The notes beneath the pieces were generated by a model. It saw nothing but the letters and a program-made list of their open reading frames with translations. It had not been told where the DNA came from and did not search any database. Both the position numbers and the translations under genes were made by a program. A DNA stretch of 64,000 bases. Origin: Caenispirillum salinarum AK4. Its GTDB lineage: Bacteria; Pseudomonadota; Alphaproteobacteria; Rhodospirillales; Rhodospirillaceae. Every line of letters begins with the position of its first letter. Positions within the stretch are counted from its first letter, which is position 1. Of the stretch, positions 1 through 7,063 are shown piece by piece. The stretch is taken from positions 347,188 through 411,187 of the forward strand of contig NZ_ANHY01000003.1 in assembly GCF_000315795.1 (NCBI RefSeq). The letters are read 5' to 3'.

Positions 1-1
1 C

Positions 2-2296
2 AAGGCCCTGCTCCGCCGGGTGGAGGAGTCCGAACTGCGGGCCGACCGGGCCGAGCGCCGTCTCAAGGAGGCCGAGGACAGCCGCGCCTCCGCCGCCGCC
101 GCCGGGGTCCCGGTGGAAGATTTGGAGCTGGCCGAGGAACGGCTGATGGCGGCGGAAGACGCGGTGGAAACGGCCCGCCTCTCCCGCGCCGAGGCCGACG
201 AGGCACGCGATGCCCGCCAGACCGACTACGAGGCCGCCCGCGACGCGCTCCAGACAGAAAGCGCGGCCCGTGCCCGTCACACGGCCGAGATCGACGCGCT
301 GGCCGACCTGCTGGCGGCGGAGCGCGAGGCCGACGACCTGGAAGGCCTGGGTGCGCCGGTGCTCGATGCCCTGACGGTGGCGCCGGGCTATGAGCAGGCC
401 CTCGGCGCCGCGCTGGGTGATGATCTTTCGGCCCCGGAAGGCGACGACGGCCCGCGCCGCTGGCAATCCTTGCCGCGCTTGGCCGAGCCCGCGCCGCTGC
501 CGGCGGGGGTGGAGCCGCTGGACCGCCACGTTTCCGGCGCGCCGGCCCTGGCGCGGCGGCTGACGGCGACGGGGGTGGTGAAGGATCGCGAGACGGGGGC
601 GGCGCTCGCCCACACGCTCGCGCCGGGCCAGCGGCTGGTCACGGCCGAGGGCGACCTGTGGCGGTGGGACGGATTCGCGTCGGAGGCCGGTGCGCCGTCC
701 GCCGCCGCCACGCGCCTGCGTCAGCGCAACCGGCTCAACGAACTGCGCGAGGCGCTGGAGGAGCACGACGCCCGCGTGGAGGCGGCGGAAAGCCGGGTGG
801 AGGATGCGCGGCTCGCCGTCGATCACGCCCAGGAAGCGGCCCGCACGGCGCGCGATCGCGAACGCTCCGCCGAACACGCGCTGACCGAGGCGCGCAACCG
901 GCAGGTGGAGCTGTCTCGCCGCAACGCCGCGACCGAAAGTCGCCTGTCGGCGCTGGACCAGACCATCGAACAGCTTTCCGGCGACCTCGCCGAGGCCCGC
1001 GCCCAGGCCGAGGAAGCCCGCGAGGCGCGCGAACGCCTGGGCGATGGCGGCGCCGACCGGGGCCGCATCGACGCCCTGCGCACCCGGGTGGCCGAACTGC
1101 GCGGCCGGCTGGCCGAGGCCCGCTCGCGCCACGACCGGGTGTTCCGCGAGGCCGAGACCCGCGCCGCCCGCCTGAAGACGGTGGAGGACGACCTGGCCTC
1201 ATGGGCGCGGCGCAAGGAAAGCGCGGCAGGGCAGTTCGCCGAGCTTGAGGCCCGCCGCGAGGCTGTGATGGAGGAGCTTCAGGGGCTCGCCGAACGGCCG
1301 GTCGAGATTTCCGAGCAGCGCGAGACGCTGGCCGAGCAGATCGATCGCGCCGACACGCAGCGCCGCATGGCCGCCGACGCGCTGGCGGAAGGCGACAGCC
1401 GTCTGCGCGAGGCCGACCGAGTGCTGCGCGATGCCGAACACGCGCTGGCCAAGGCCCGCGAGGACCGCGTGCGGGCGGAAAGCGCCGTGGAGAACGGCCG
1501 CTCCCAATGTCAGCAGATCGCGGCGGCGGTGTCGGAGCGACTCGACTGCAAGCCCGAGGACACGCGCGCGCTGGCCGGGCTGGACGATCCCGAGGCGCCG
1601 GCCGCACCCGACCTCAAGGCGGCCGAGGACCGGCTGCAACGGCTGTCGCGCGAGCGCGAGATGATGGGGCCGGTCAACCTGCGCGCCGAGCAGGAGGTGA
1701 CGGAACTGGAGGAGCAGGTCCAGACCCTGACGGCGGAGCGCGACGATCTGGTGGCCGCAATCGCCCGCCTGCGCCAGGGTATCAATGAACTGAATCGCGA
1801 GGGCCGTCAGCGCCTGCTGGCCGCCTTCGAGAAGGTGGACCGCAATTTCCGCCAGTTGTTCGTGCGGCTGTTCGGCGGCGGGCGGGCGCACCTGGCGCTC
1901 ACCGAATCCGACGACCCGTTGCAGGCGGGGCTCGAGATCATGGCGTCGCCGCCGGGCAAGCGGCTGCAGATCCTCTCGCTGCTGTCGGGCGGTGAGCAGG
2001 CCATGACGGCGCTTGCGCTGCTGTTCGCCGTCTTTCTGGTCAACCCCGCGCCCATCTGCGTGCTCGACGAGGTTGACGCGCCGCTGGACGATGCCAACGT
2101 CGACCGCTTCTGCCACATGCTCGACGAATTGACGCGCATGTCCGAAGCCTCCACGCGCTTCCTCGTGGTCACCCACCACCGCATGACCATGGCGCGCATG
2201 GACCGCCTGTTCGGCGTCACCATGGCCGAGCGCGGCGTCTCGACGCTGGTGTCGGTGGACCTGAACGAGGCCGCGCGCATCCGCGACGCCGGCTGA
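2..2296 (+). CDS. smc: Chromosome segregation protein SMC, C-terminal part (5' end outside window)
   Basis: The frame is open from base 2, so the start codon and N-terminal head lie upstream of the window; the GTG at 20 is internal. Visible in order are an SMC hinge (roughly residues 90-215 of this fragment, including GYEQALGAALGDDL), a long Ala/Glu/Arg-rich coiled coil, and the C-terminal ATPase head. The head carries the ABC signature LLSGGEQAMTALALLFA near residue 650 and the Walker B/D-loop VLDEVDAPLDDAN after it. SMC proteins form ring-shaped dimers that condense and segregate the nucleoid with ScpA and ScpB. Neither scp gene is visible here. Identification is secure; only the length is unknown. 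Confidence 0.96.
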   Translation, partial: KALLRRVEESELRADRAERRLKEAEDSRASAAAAGVPVEDLELAEERLMAAEDAVETARLSRAEADEARDARQTDYEAARDALQTESAARARHTAEIDALADLLAAEREADDLEGLGAPVLDALTVAPGYEQALGAALGDDLSAPEGDDGPRRWQSLPRLAEPAPLPAGVEPLDRHVSGAPALARRLTATGVVKDRETGAALAHTLAPGQRLVTAEGDLWRWDGFASEAGAPSAAATRLRQRNRLNELREALEEHDARVEAAESRVEDARLAVDHAQEAARTARDRERSAEHALTEARNRQVELSRRNAATESRLSALDQTIEQLSGDLAEARAQAEEAREARERLGDGGADRGRIDALRTRVAELRGRLAEARSRHDRVFREAETRAARLKTVEDDLASWARRKESAAGQFAELEARREAVMEELQGLAERPVEISEQRETLAEQIDRADTQRRMAADALAEGDSRLREADRVLRDAEHALAKAREDRVRAESAVENGRSQCQQIAAAVSERLDCKPEDTRALAGLDDPEAPAAPDLKAAEDRLQRLSREREMMGPVNLRAEQEVTELEEQVQTLTAERDDLVAAIARLRQGINELNREGRQRLLAAFEKVDRNFRQLFVRLFGGGRAHLALTESDDPLQAGLEIMASPPGKRLQILSLLSGGEQAMTALALLFAVFLVNPAPICVLDEVDAPLDDANVDRFCHMLDELTRMSEASTRFLVVTHHRMTMARMDRLFGVTMAERGVSTLVSVDLNEAARIRDAG

Positions 2297-2426
2297 AGCC
2301 AGCCGCCTCTTGCCTGCACCCGCCCTGACGGGTAGTATACCCGCGCCGTGCCTGGGTGGTCCCTAACCCTCTGTTATGGAACGGTTTTCAGCCTTCCCGG
2401 CCTGTAGATGGGCAGGGTTTTACGGC

Positions 2427-2455
2427 TTGACAGGGGGGCGGGCAAACCTTATGGT
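2427..2455 (+). promoter_or_regulatory. Candidate sigma70 promoter of the atp operon
   Basis: TTGACA (2427-2432), a 17-base spacer, then TATGGT (2450-2455). The -35 matches consensus perfectly and the spacing is ideal. It lies 101 bases upstream of atpI and nothing else on this strand could use it. Confidence 0.72.
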
Positions 2456-2555
2456 GCGCGCGATTTTGAGGGGGCTCGCACGCTTTTTCGCGCGGTGCTC
2501 GGCATGTCGGGACCGGTCAGCGCACCGCTCCGAAGGTTGAGGACCGCACCGCGAA

Positions 2556-2927
2556 ATGAATGATGGCAAAAAGCCCACCTTGGATGATATCGATGCCCGC
2601 ATCCGGGCGGCCCGAGAGGGCGCGGATCGGAAGCGGAGGGACGAAGACGGCCCGGGACCACGCAACGTCTCGGGGATCGGAATTGCCTTCCGCATCAGCA
2701 TCGAGTTCACGGCCGCGGTCCTGGTCGGAGTCGCCATCGGCTACTTCCTGGACGACTGGCTGGGGACGGCGCCCTGGTTGATGGTGCTGTTCCTCCTCCT
2801 GGGGTTCGCCTCGGGGGCGATGAACGTCTACCGCACGGTCCAGGGGCTCGACCAGAGCGTCGGCCTGGGCAAGGCGGTGGAACGCAAGAAGGAGGCGGAG
2901 CGCCGCTCCGACGACACGGGGTCCTGA
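2556..2927 (+). CDS. atpI: F0F1 ATP synthase assembly protein AtpI
   Basis: 123 residues: a charged N-terminal third followed by two transmembrane helices (about 48-68 and 76-96) and a Lys/Glu-rich tail. The helical part (GIAFRISIEFTAAVLVGVAI, then GYFLDDWLGTAPW) is typical of alphaproteobacterial AtpI. AtpI is a membrane protein thought to help assemble the c-ring and is usually the first gene of the F0 operon, as here. It is separated from atpB by 73 bases. The start was chosen from family length and position; no strong Shine-Dalgarno (SD) sequence is visible. Confidence 0.92.
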   Translation: MNDGKKPTLDDIDARIRAAREGADRKRRDEDGPGPRNVSGIGIAFRISIEFTAAVLVGVAIGYFLDDWLGTAPWLMVLFLLLGFASGAMNVYRTVQGLDQSVGLGKAVERKKEAERRSDDTGS

Positions 2928-3000
2928 CGGGCTGTTTTTTTATGCCCGCGTGACCCCAGGGTTGGCCGGCCCGCAAGGGCCATAAAGAAGAGGAACGACC

Positions 3001-3723
3001 GTGGCTAGTCCGGTTGAGCAATTCGATATCAAGCCGCTCGTCGAGATTCAGGTCGGTGGCGTCGACATCTCCTTCACCAACTCGGCCCTGTTCATGGCCA
3101 TCGCGGTCGGTCTTTCCGCGCTGTTCTTCTGGTACGGCACGCGCAAGCGCGCGCTGGTGCCCGGCCGGTGGCAGTCGGTGAACGAGGTGTTCTACGAATT
3201 CATCGCGAACATGATCCGCGATAACGTGGGGAAGGAAGGGATGAAGTACTTCCCCTTCATCTTCACGCTGTTCATGTTCGTGTTCCTGGGCAACATGCTG
3301 GGGCTTCTGCCCTACAGCTTCACCTTCACCAGCCACATTGCGGTGACGGCGGCGCTTGCCCTGTTCATCTTCATTGCGGTCACGATCATTGGCTTCGCCC
3401 GCCACGGCACGCACTTCCTGCGGATGTTCTTCCCGCACGGTGCGCCCATCGCCACGGCCCCGATCCTGATCCCGATCGAACTGATTTCCTACCTGTCGCG
3501 TCCCTTCAGCCTGTCCGTCCGTCTGTTCGCCAACATGACGGTGGGCCACATCATGCTGAAGGTGCTCGCCGGTTTCGTCGTCGCGCTTGGCGTCTTCGGG
3601 TTCATCCCGCTGGCCGTCGTGTTCGGCGTCACCCTGCTGGAGATCGGCATCGCCGCCCTGCAGGCCTACGTGTTCACCATCCTGACCTGCATCTACCTCA
3701 ACGACGCCATCAACATGCACTGA
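3001..3723 (+). CDS. atpB: ATP synthase F0 subunit a
   Basis: 240 residues with five to six hydrophobic helices. The essential stator arginine is R174 in SLSVRLFANMTVGH, which faces the c-ring proton site. The GTG start at 3001 follows an AAGAAGAGGAAC ribosome site. Subunit a forms the two proton half-channels of the membrane sector. It is followed after 112 bases by atpE. Length and motifs are normal for the family. Confidence 0.97.
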   Translation: MASPVEQFDIKPLVEIQVGGVDISFTNSALFMAIAVGLSALFFWYGTRKRALVPGRWQSVNEVFYEFIANMIRDNVGKEGMKYFPFIFTLFMFVFLGNMLGLLPYSFTFTSHIAVTAALALFIFIAVTIIGFARHGTHFLRMFFPHGAPIATAPILIPIELISYLSRPFSLSVRLFANMTVGHIMLKVLAGFVVALGVFGFIPLAVVFGVTLLEIGIAALQAYVFTILTCIYLNDAINMH

Positions 3724-3835
3724 TGGATCGGGTGGTCCGGGCCGATCGCACACGCGCTTCGGGCCGCCTGGTAGCCTTGCCTGCGGGTCACGTTCGAGCC
3801 TTAACCTGTGCCTTTTTGACTAAGGGAAGAGAGAG

Positions 3836-4063
3836 ATGGAACCTGAAGCTGCGAAGATGATTGGTGCCGGCCTGGCCGCTATCGGCATGATCGGTTCCGG
3901 TATCGGTGTGGGTAACATTTGGGCCAACCTGATCGCCACCGTCGGCCGCAACCCGGCCGCCAAGAGCAGCGTCGAGCTGTACGGCTGGATCGGCTTCGCC
4001 GTGACCGAGGCTATCGCGCTGTTCGCCCTGGTCGTCGCGCTGATCCTCCTGTTCGCCGCGTAA
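3836..4063 (+). CDS. atpE: ATP synthase F0 subunit c
   Basis: 75 residues forming a two-helix hairpin. The polar loop is RNP (38-40) and the proton-carrying carboxylate is E58 in helix two (GFAVTEAIALF). Helix one has a glycine-rich packing face (GSGIGVGN). A good ribosome site (GGGAAGAGAGAG) precedes the ATG, in keeping with the high c-ring copy number. A stable hairpin lies directly downstream (4090-4130). Glutamate at the ion site and the lack of sodium-type residues point to proton coupling. Confidence 0.98.
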   Translation: MEPEAAKMIGAGLAAIGMIGSGIGVGNIWANLIATVGRNPAAKSSVELYGWIGFAVTEAIALFALVVALILLFAA

Positions 4064-4089
4064 TCCGCAGCGAAGGAATGACGCCGGCA

Positions 4090-4130
4090 GCCGGCCGGCG
4101 GGGATGTGTCTGCATCGCCCGCCGGCCGGC
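4090..4130 (+). promoter_or_regulatory. Stable RNA hairpin between atpE and atpF'
   Basis: Perfect 13-base inverted repeat, GCCGGCCGGCGGG (4090-4102) with CCCGCCGGCCGGC (4118-4130), around a 15-base loop. No T run follows, so it is not a simple terminator. Its place right behind the c-subunit gene suggests an mRNA 3'-end stabiliser or partial attenuator that raises atpE output over the b subunits. A weaker dyad (CCATGGC/GCCATGG) lies about 60 bases further on. Confidence 0.55.
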
Positions 4131-4272
4131 TTCCCGGCCCGTTTCGTGAAAGGGGGCCGTGGCACATCACGGCCGTCGGGCTTTTCATCCCATGGCATCC
4201 GCCATGGAACGGTGAGGAGGCCCTTCGGCGTGCGCCAGACAGGCGGCCGTCTTGCCACCAGGAGCCTAAGGT

Positions 4273-4764
4273 ATGCCGCAGTTCGACTTCTTGTCCTTTC
4301 CGTCCCAGATCTTCTGGCTGGTGGTCACCTTCGTCGCCCTGTACTTCATCATCTCCCGGTTCGCGATCCCGCGCATCGGCGATGTGATGGAACAGCGCCA
4401 GAAGATGATCGACGACGATCTGGAGCGCGCCACGCAACTGAAGGCGGACACCGACGCCGCCATCCAGACCTACGAGAAGGCCCTGGCCGAGGCGCGCGCC
4501 AAGGCGCACGAGGTCATGAAGGGCGCGCAGGACGAAATGTCCCGCAAGGCGGAAGAGCGTAACCGCGACGTCGCCGAAAAGCTCGCCCAGCAGATCGCCG
4601 AGGGTGAGACCCGCATCTCCAAGGCCCGCGACGAGGCCCTGGCCTCCATTCGCGAGGTTGCGACCGATGCGGCCAAGGCCGTCGCCGACAAGGTGGCCGG
4701 CGTGTCGATCGCCGACGACAAGGCCGAGGCCGCCGTCGCTGCCGCCCTGAAGGAGACCCGCTGA
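4273..4764 (+). CDS. atpF': ATP synthase F0 subunit b' (peripheral stalk)
   Basis: 163 residues: a short N-terminal membrane segment (FPSQIFWLVVTFVALYFII) followed by a long charged helix that would form a coiled coil. This is the b' form that pairs with b in alphaproteobacteria and phototrophs. The start follows GGAGCCTAAGGT. The stop overlaps the next start in an ATGA (4762-4766), indicating translational coupling with atpF. It connects F0 to F1; the F1 genes are not in this window. Confidence 0.94.
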   Translation: MPQFDFLSFPSQIFWLVVTFVALYFIISRFAIPRIGDVMEQRQKMIDDDLERATQLKADTDAAIQTYEKALAEARAKAHEVMKGAQDEMSRKAEERNRDVAEKLAQQIAEGETRISKARDEALASIREVATDAAKAVADKVAGVSIADDKAEAAVAAALKETR

Positions 4765-5300
4765 TGATCAGTGCCGCCATCGCCGCCGAAACCGCCGGTG
4801 ACGCACATGCCATGGCGTTCTACGAGGACCCGACCTTCTGGGTCGCCGTTGCCTTCATCCTCGTCATCGTCGCCTTCTTCCGTCCGGTCGCCCGCGCCCT
4901 GACGGCATCGCTGGACACCCGCGCCGAGCAGATCCGCACCAAACTCGAAGAGGCCCGCAAGCTTCGCGAGGACGCGCAGGCCCTGCTCGCCGAGTACCAG
5001 CGCAAACAGCGCGACGCCATGAGCGAGGCCGAGGACATCATCGCCCACGCCCGCACCGAAGCGGACCGCATCCGCGCCGAGTCGGAGCAGGCCCTGGAAG
5101 ACTCCATCAAGCGTCGTGAAAAGCAGGCCATGGACCGCATTGCCCACGCCGAGGCGGAAGCCATGCGCCAGGTCCGCAACCAGGCCGTCGACGTGGCCGT
5201 CGCCGCGGCCGGCAAGCTCCTGCAGGAGAACATGCCGGCAGACAAGGCCGACGCCCTGGTCGATCAGACCATCAAGGACCTGCCGAACAAGCTGCATTGA
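4764..5300 (+). CDS. atpF: ATP synthase F0 subunit b
   Basis: 178 residues with one N-terminal transmembrane helix (FWVAVAFILVIVAFFRPVAR) and a long Arg/Glu/Ala helical stalk. It overlaps the b' stop by one base, so the two stalk subunits are probably made in equal amounts. Last gene of the F0 operon; a GC hairpin with a short T run follows at 5330-5362. Length and topology are typical. Confidence 0.96.
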   Translation: MISAAIAAETAGDAHAMAFYEDPTFWVAVAFILVIVAFFRPVARALTASLDTRAEQIRTKLEEARKLREDAQALLAEYQRKQRDAMSEAEDIIAHARTEADRIRAESEQALEDSIKRREKQAMDRIAHAEAEAMRQVRNQAVDVAVAAAGKLLQENMPADKADALVDQTIKDLPNKLH

Positions 5301-5329
5301 TCGCAGCACCCGCGGCATCCCGACCAGAC

Positions 5330-5362
5330 AAGCCCCGCCCCGGCCCACCGGCGGCGGGGTTT
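5330..5362 (+). terminator. Probable terminator of the atp operon
   Basis: AAGCCCCGCC (5330-5339) pairs with GGCGGGGTTT (5353-5362) with one G-U pair, 30 bases past the atpF stop. The T run is short (TTTCGTCGTT), so termination may be partial. Confidence 0.6.
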
Positions 5363-5420
5363 CGTCGTTCTGGCGCTACGCAGCGCTATCCCGCACGCGA
5401 GACTGACGCGATGCGGGACG

Positions 5421-6166
5421 CCGGGCGCCTCGCATCCTCCAGCGGGCGCAAGCCCGCTCAAGCGCCGTGCCCCGGCACCGCTTTCGTGCTTCGCGCGAAT
5501 GGGATGACGCGAGGCCCGCGGGGCCTCGCGCTCGCGCGTTATGACGCGGTGTGCTGGTGGAGCGATCCCAGTCCGGTTTCTCCCGCGCAGCGCCCCGCCA
5601 CGCTGCGCACCAACACACCGCGAGCGCGAGGCGCCGGGCGCCTCGCATCCTCCAGCGGGCGCAAGCCCGCTCAAGCGCCGGACCCCGGCGCCGCGTTCGC
5701 GCTTCGCGCGTACGGGATGATGCGAGGTCCGCGGGGGCCTCGCGCTCGCGCGTTATGAGGCGGTGTGCTGGTGGAGCGATCCTTGCCCGGAGTCTCCGGC
5801 GCAGCGCCCCACCACGCCGCGCACCAACACACCGGGAGCGCGAGGCGCCGGGCGCCTCGCATCCTCCAGCGGGCGCAAGCCCGCTCAAGCGCCGTGCCCC
5901 GGCACCGCTTTTGTGCTTCGCGCGAATGGGATGCCGCGAGGCCCGCGGGGCCTCGCGCTCGCGCGTTATGAGGCGGTGTGCTGGTGGAGCGATCCCAGCC
6001 CGGTTTCTCCGGCGCAGCGCCCCGCCACGCTGCGCACCAACACACCGCGAGCGCGAGGCGCCGGGCGCCTCGCATCCTCCAGCGGGCGCAAGCCCGCTCA
6101 AGCGGCGTGCCCCGGCACCGCTTTCGCGCTTTGCGCGTACGGGATGATGCGAGGCCCGCGGGGCCT
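5421..6166. repeat. Tandem 213-214 bp hairpin-rich repeat, 3.5 copies
   Basis: Copies start at 5421, 5634, 5848 and 6061, each with CCGGGCGCCTCGCATCC; the last stops near 6166. Each full copy contains several perfect dyads: GCGAGGCGCC/GGCGCCTCGC around one G (at the copy junction), AGCGGGC-GCAA-GCCCGCT, CGCGAGGCC/GGCCTCGCG around CGCGG, and GCGCAGCG/CGCTGCGC (first and third full copies most clearly). Copies differ by scattered substitutions and by about one base in length. Long open frames cross the block in several frames on both strands, which is what a stop-poor GC-rich repeat produces. There is no ribosome site, conserved frame or known domain. I read it as non-coding. It fills the gap between atpF and the response regulator. 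Confidence 0.85.
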
Positions 6167-6241
6167 GGCCAAACCCCCGGCGCGCGCAAGCCCGCTCCCG
6201 TGCCCGGCACTGGGGCGCAAACCTTGCTGGCTGGTTGCGCG

Positions 6242-6877
6242 TCAGCCTCGGTCGCGGCCTTTGAGGAAGAAGGCGACGGCTTGGGCGCGGTTGCTGACGC
6301 CCAGTTTGTCGTAGAGGTTCTTGAGGTGGAATTTCACCGTATTCAGCGAGATGTCGAGTTTTTCGGCGATCTGCTGGTTGGTGAAGCCGCTGGCCAGGCT
6401 GGTCAGCAGCTCGCGCTCGCGGCGGGTGAGGCCGGCCAGCGGGTCGTCGGACAGTTTGCTGACGTCGACGAAGGGGAACATCATTCGTCCGTCGGCCACG
6501 GCGGCGACCGTTTCCAGCAACTGCGCCGGCGGATCGGACTTGGAGCAGAACCCGGCCGCCCCAAGGCTCATGGCCATGCGCGGAATGTCGGGATTGCCGC
6601 TGCCGGTGTAGACGATGATGCGGGGCCGCTCCTGCCGGCGGCTCAGCGCCTCCAGCACGCCCCGGCCGTCAAGGTAGGGCATTTCCCACCCGATGATCCC
6701 CACATCGAAGGTCATGCGGTCGCACACGGCCAGGAAGCGTTCGCCGTCCGGGCACATGTGCAGCAGGGTGAACCGTTCGTCGCCGGCAAACAGCTTGATC
6801 AGGCTGCTCTGGAGCAACGGGTTCTTTTCCGCGATGACGATCTCGATGGGACGTTTGGCTTTTTTGTCGTTGGCCAT
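6242..6877 (-). CDS. LuxR/NarL-type response regulator with degenerate receiver
   Basis: 211 residues from the ATG at 6877; longer in-frame starts upstream would add an atypical Gly/Pro/Arg-rich leader. Receiver-like domain at 10-125 and a C-terminal LuxR helix-turn-helix at about 145-208 (LTRRERELLTSLASGFTNQQ). In strand beta-3 the usual phospho-acceptor Asp is Gly63 (DVGIIGWEMP, codon GGG), and the acidic pair of beta-1 is reduced to AE. The switch Thr (VYTG) and Lys (CSKSD) remain. The output domain looks intact, so this is probably a DNA-binding regulator working without phosphorylation. It stands next to a GGDEF protein; no partner kinase is adjacent. Confidence 0.9.
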   Translation of the reverse strand: MANDKKAKRPIEIVIAEKNPLLQSSLIKLFAGDERFTLLHMCPDGERFLAVCDRMTFDVGIIGWEMPYLDGRGVLEALSRRQERPRIIVYTGSGNPDIPRMAMSLGAAGFCSKSDPPAQLLETVAAVADGRMMFPFVDVSKLSDDPLAGLTRRERELLTSLASGFTNQQIAEKLDISLNTVKFHLKNLYDKLGVSNRAQAVAFFLKGRDRG

Positions 6878-7063
6878 GAACCTGGCGCCACTCGGTCGTG
6901 ATGATGGACTGCCTCCCCCGAACCCCCTCGGCCCGAGGCGCCCATAGGCTACAGCATGTATCCCGGAAGGCAAATGCCGTTATGACCGAAAGTGCGGGTC
7001 CATCCCGCCCGCTTGGGCGGGAAACGGGTGTGCAGCCGCTGCCCGCGGCCCGCCGCCGGCCGG

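Noticed and set aside
20..2296. smc as a complete gene starting at the GTG at base 20
   Set aside because: The frame is open to the window edge and the Walker A head is missing, so the gene starts upstream.
5421..6166. CRISPR array or a repeat-containing protein gene
   Set aside because: The period is over 200 bases and copies are near-identical throughout, with no unique spacers. No single frame is favoured and no ribosome site is present, so neither reading holds.
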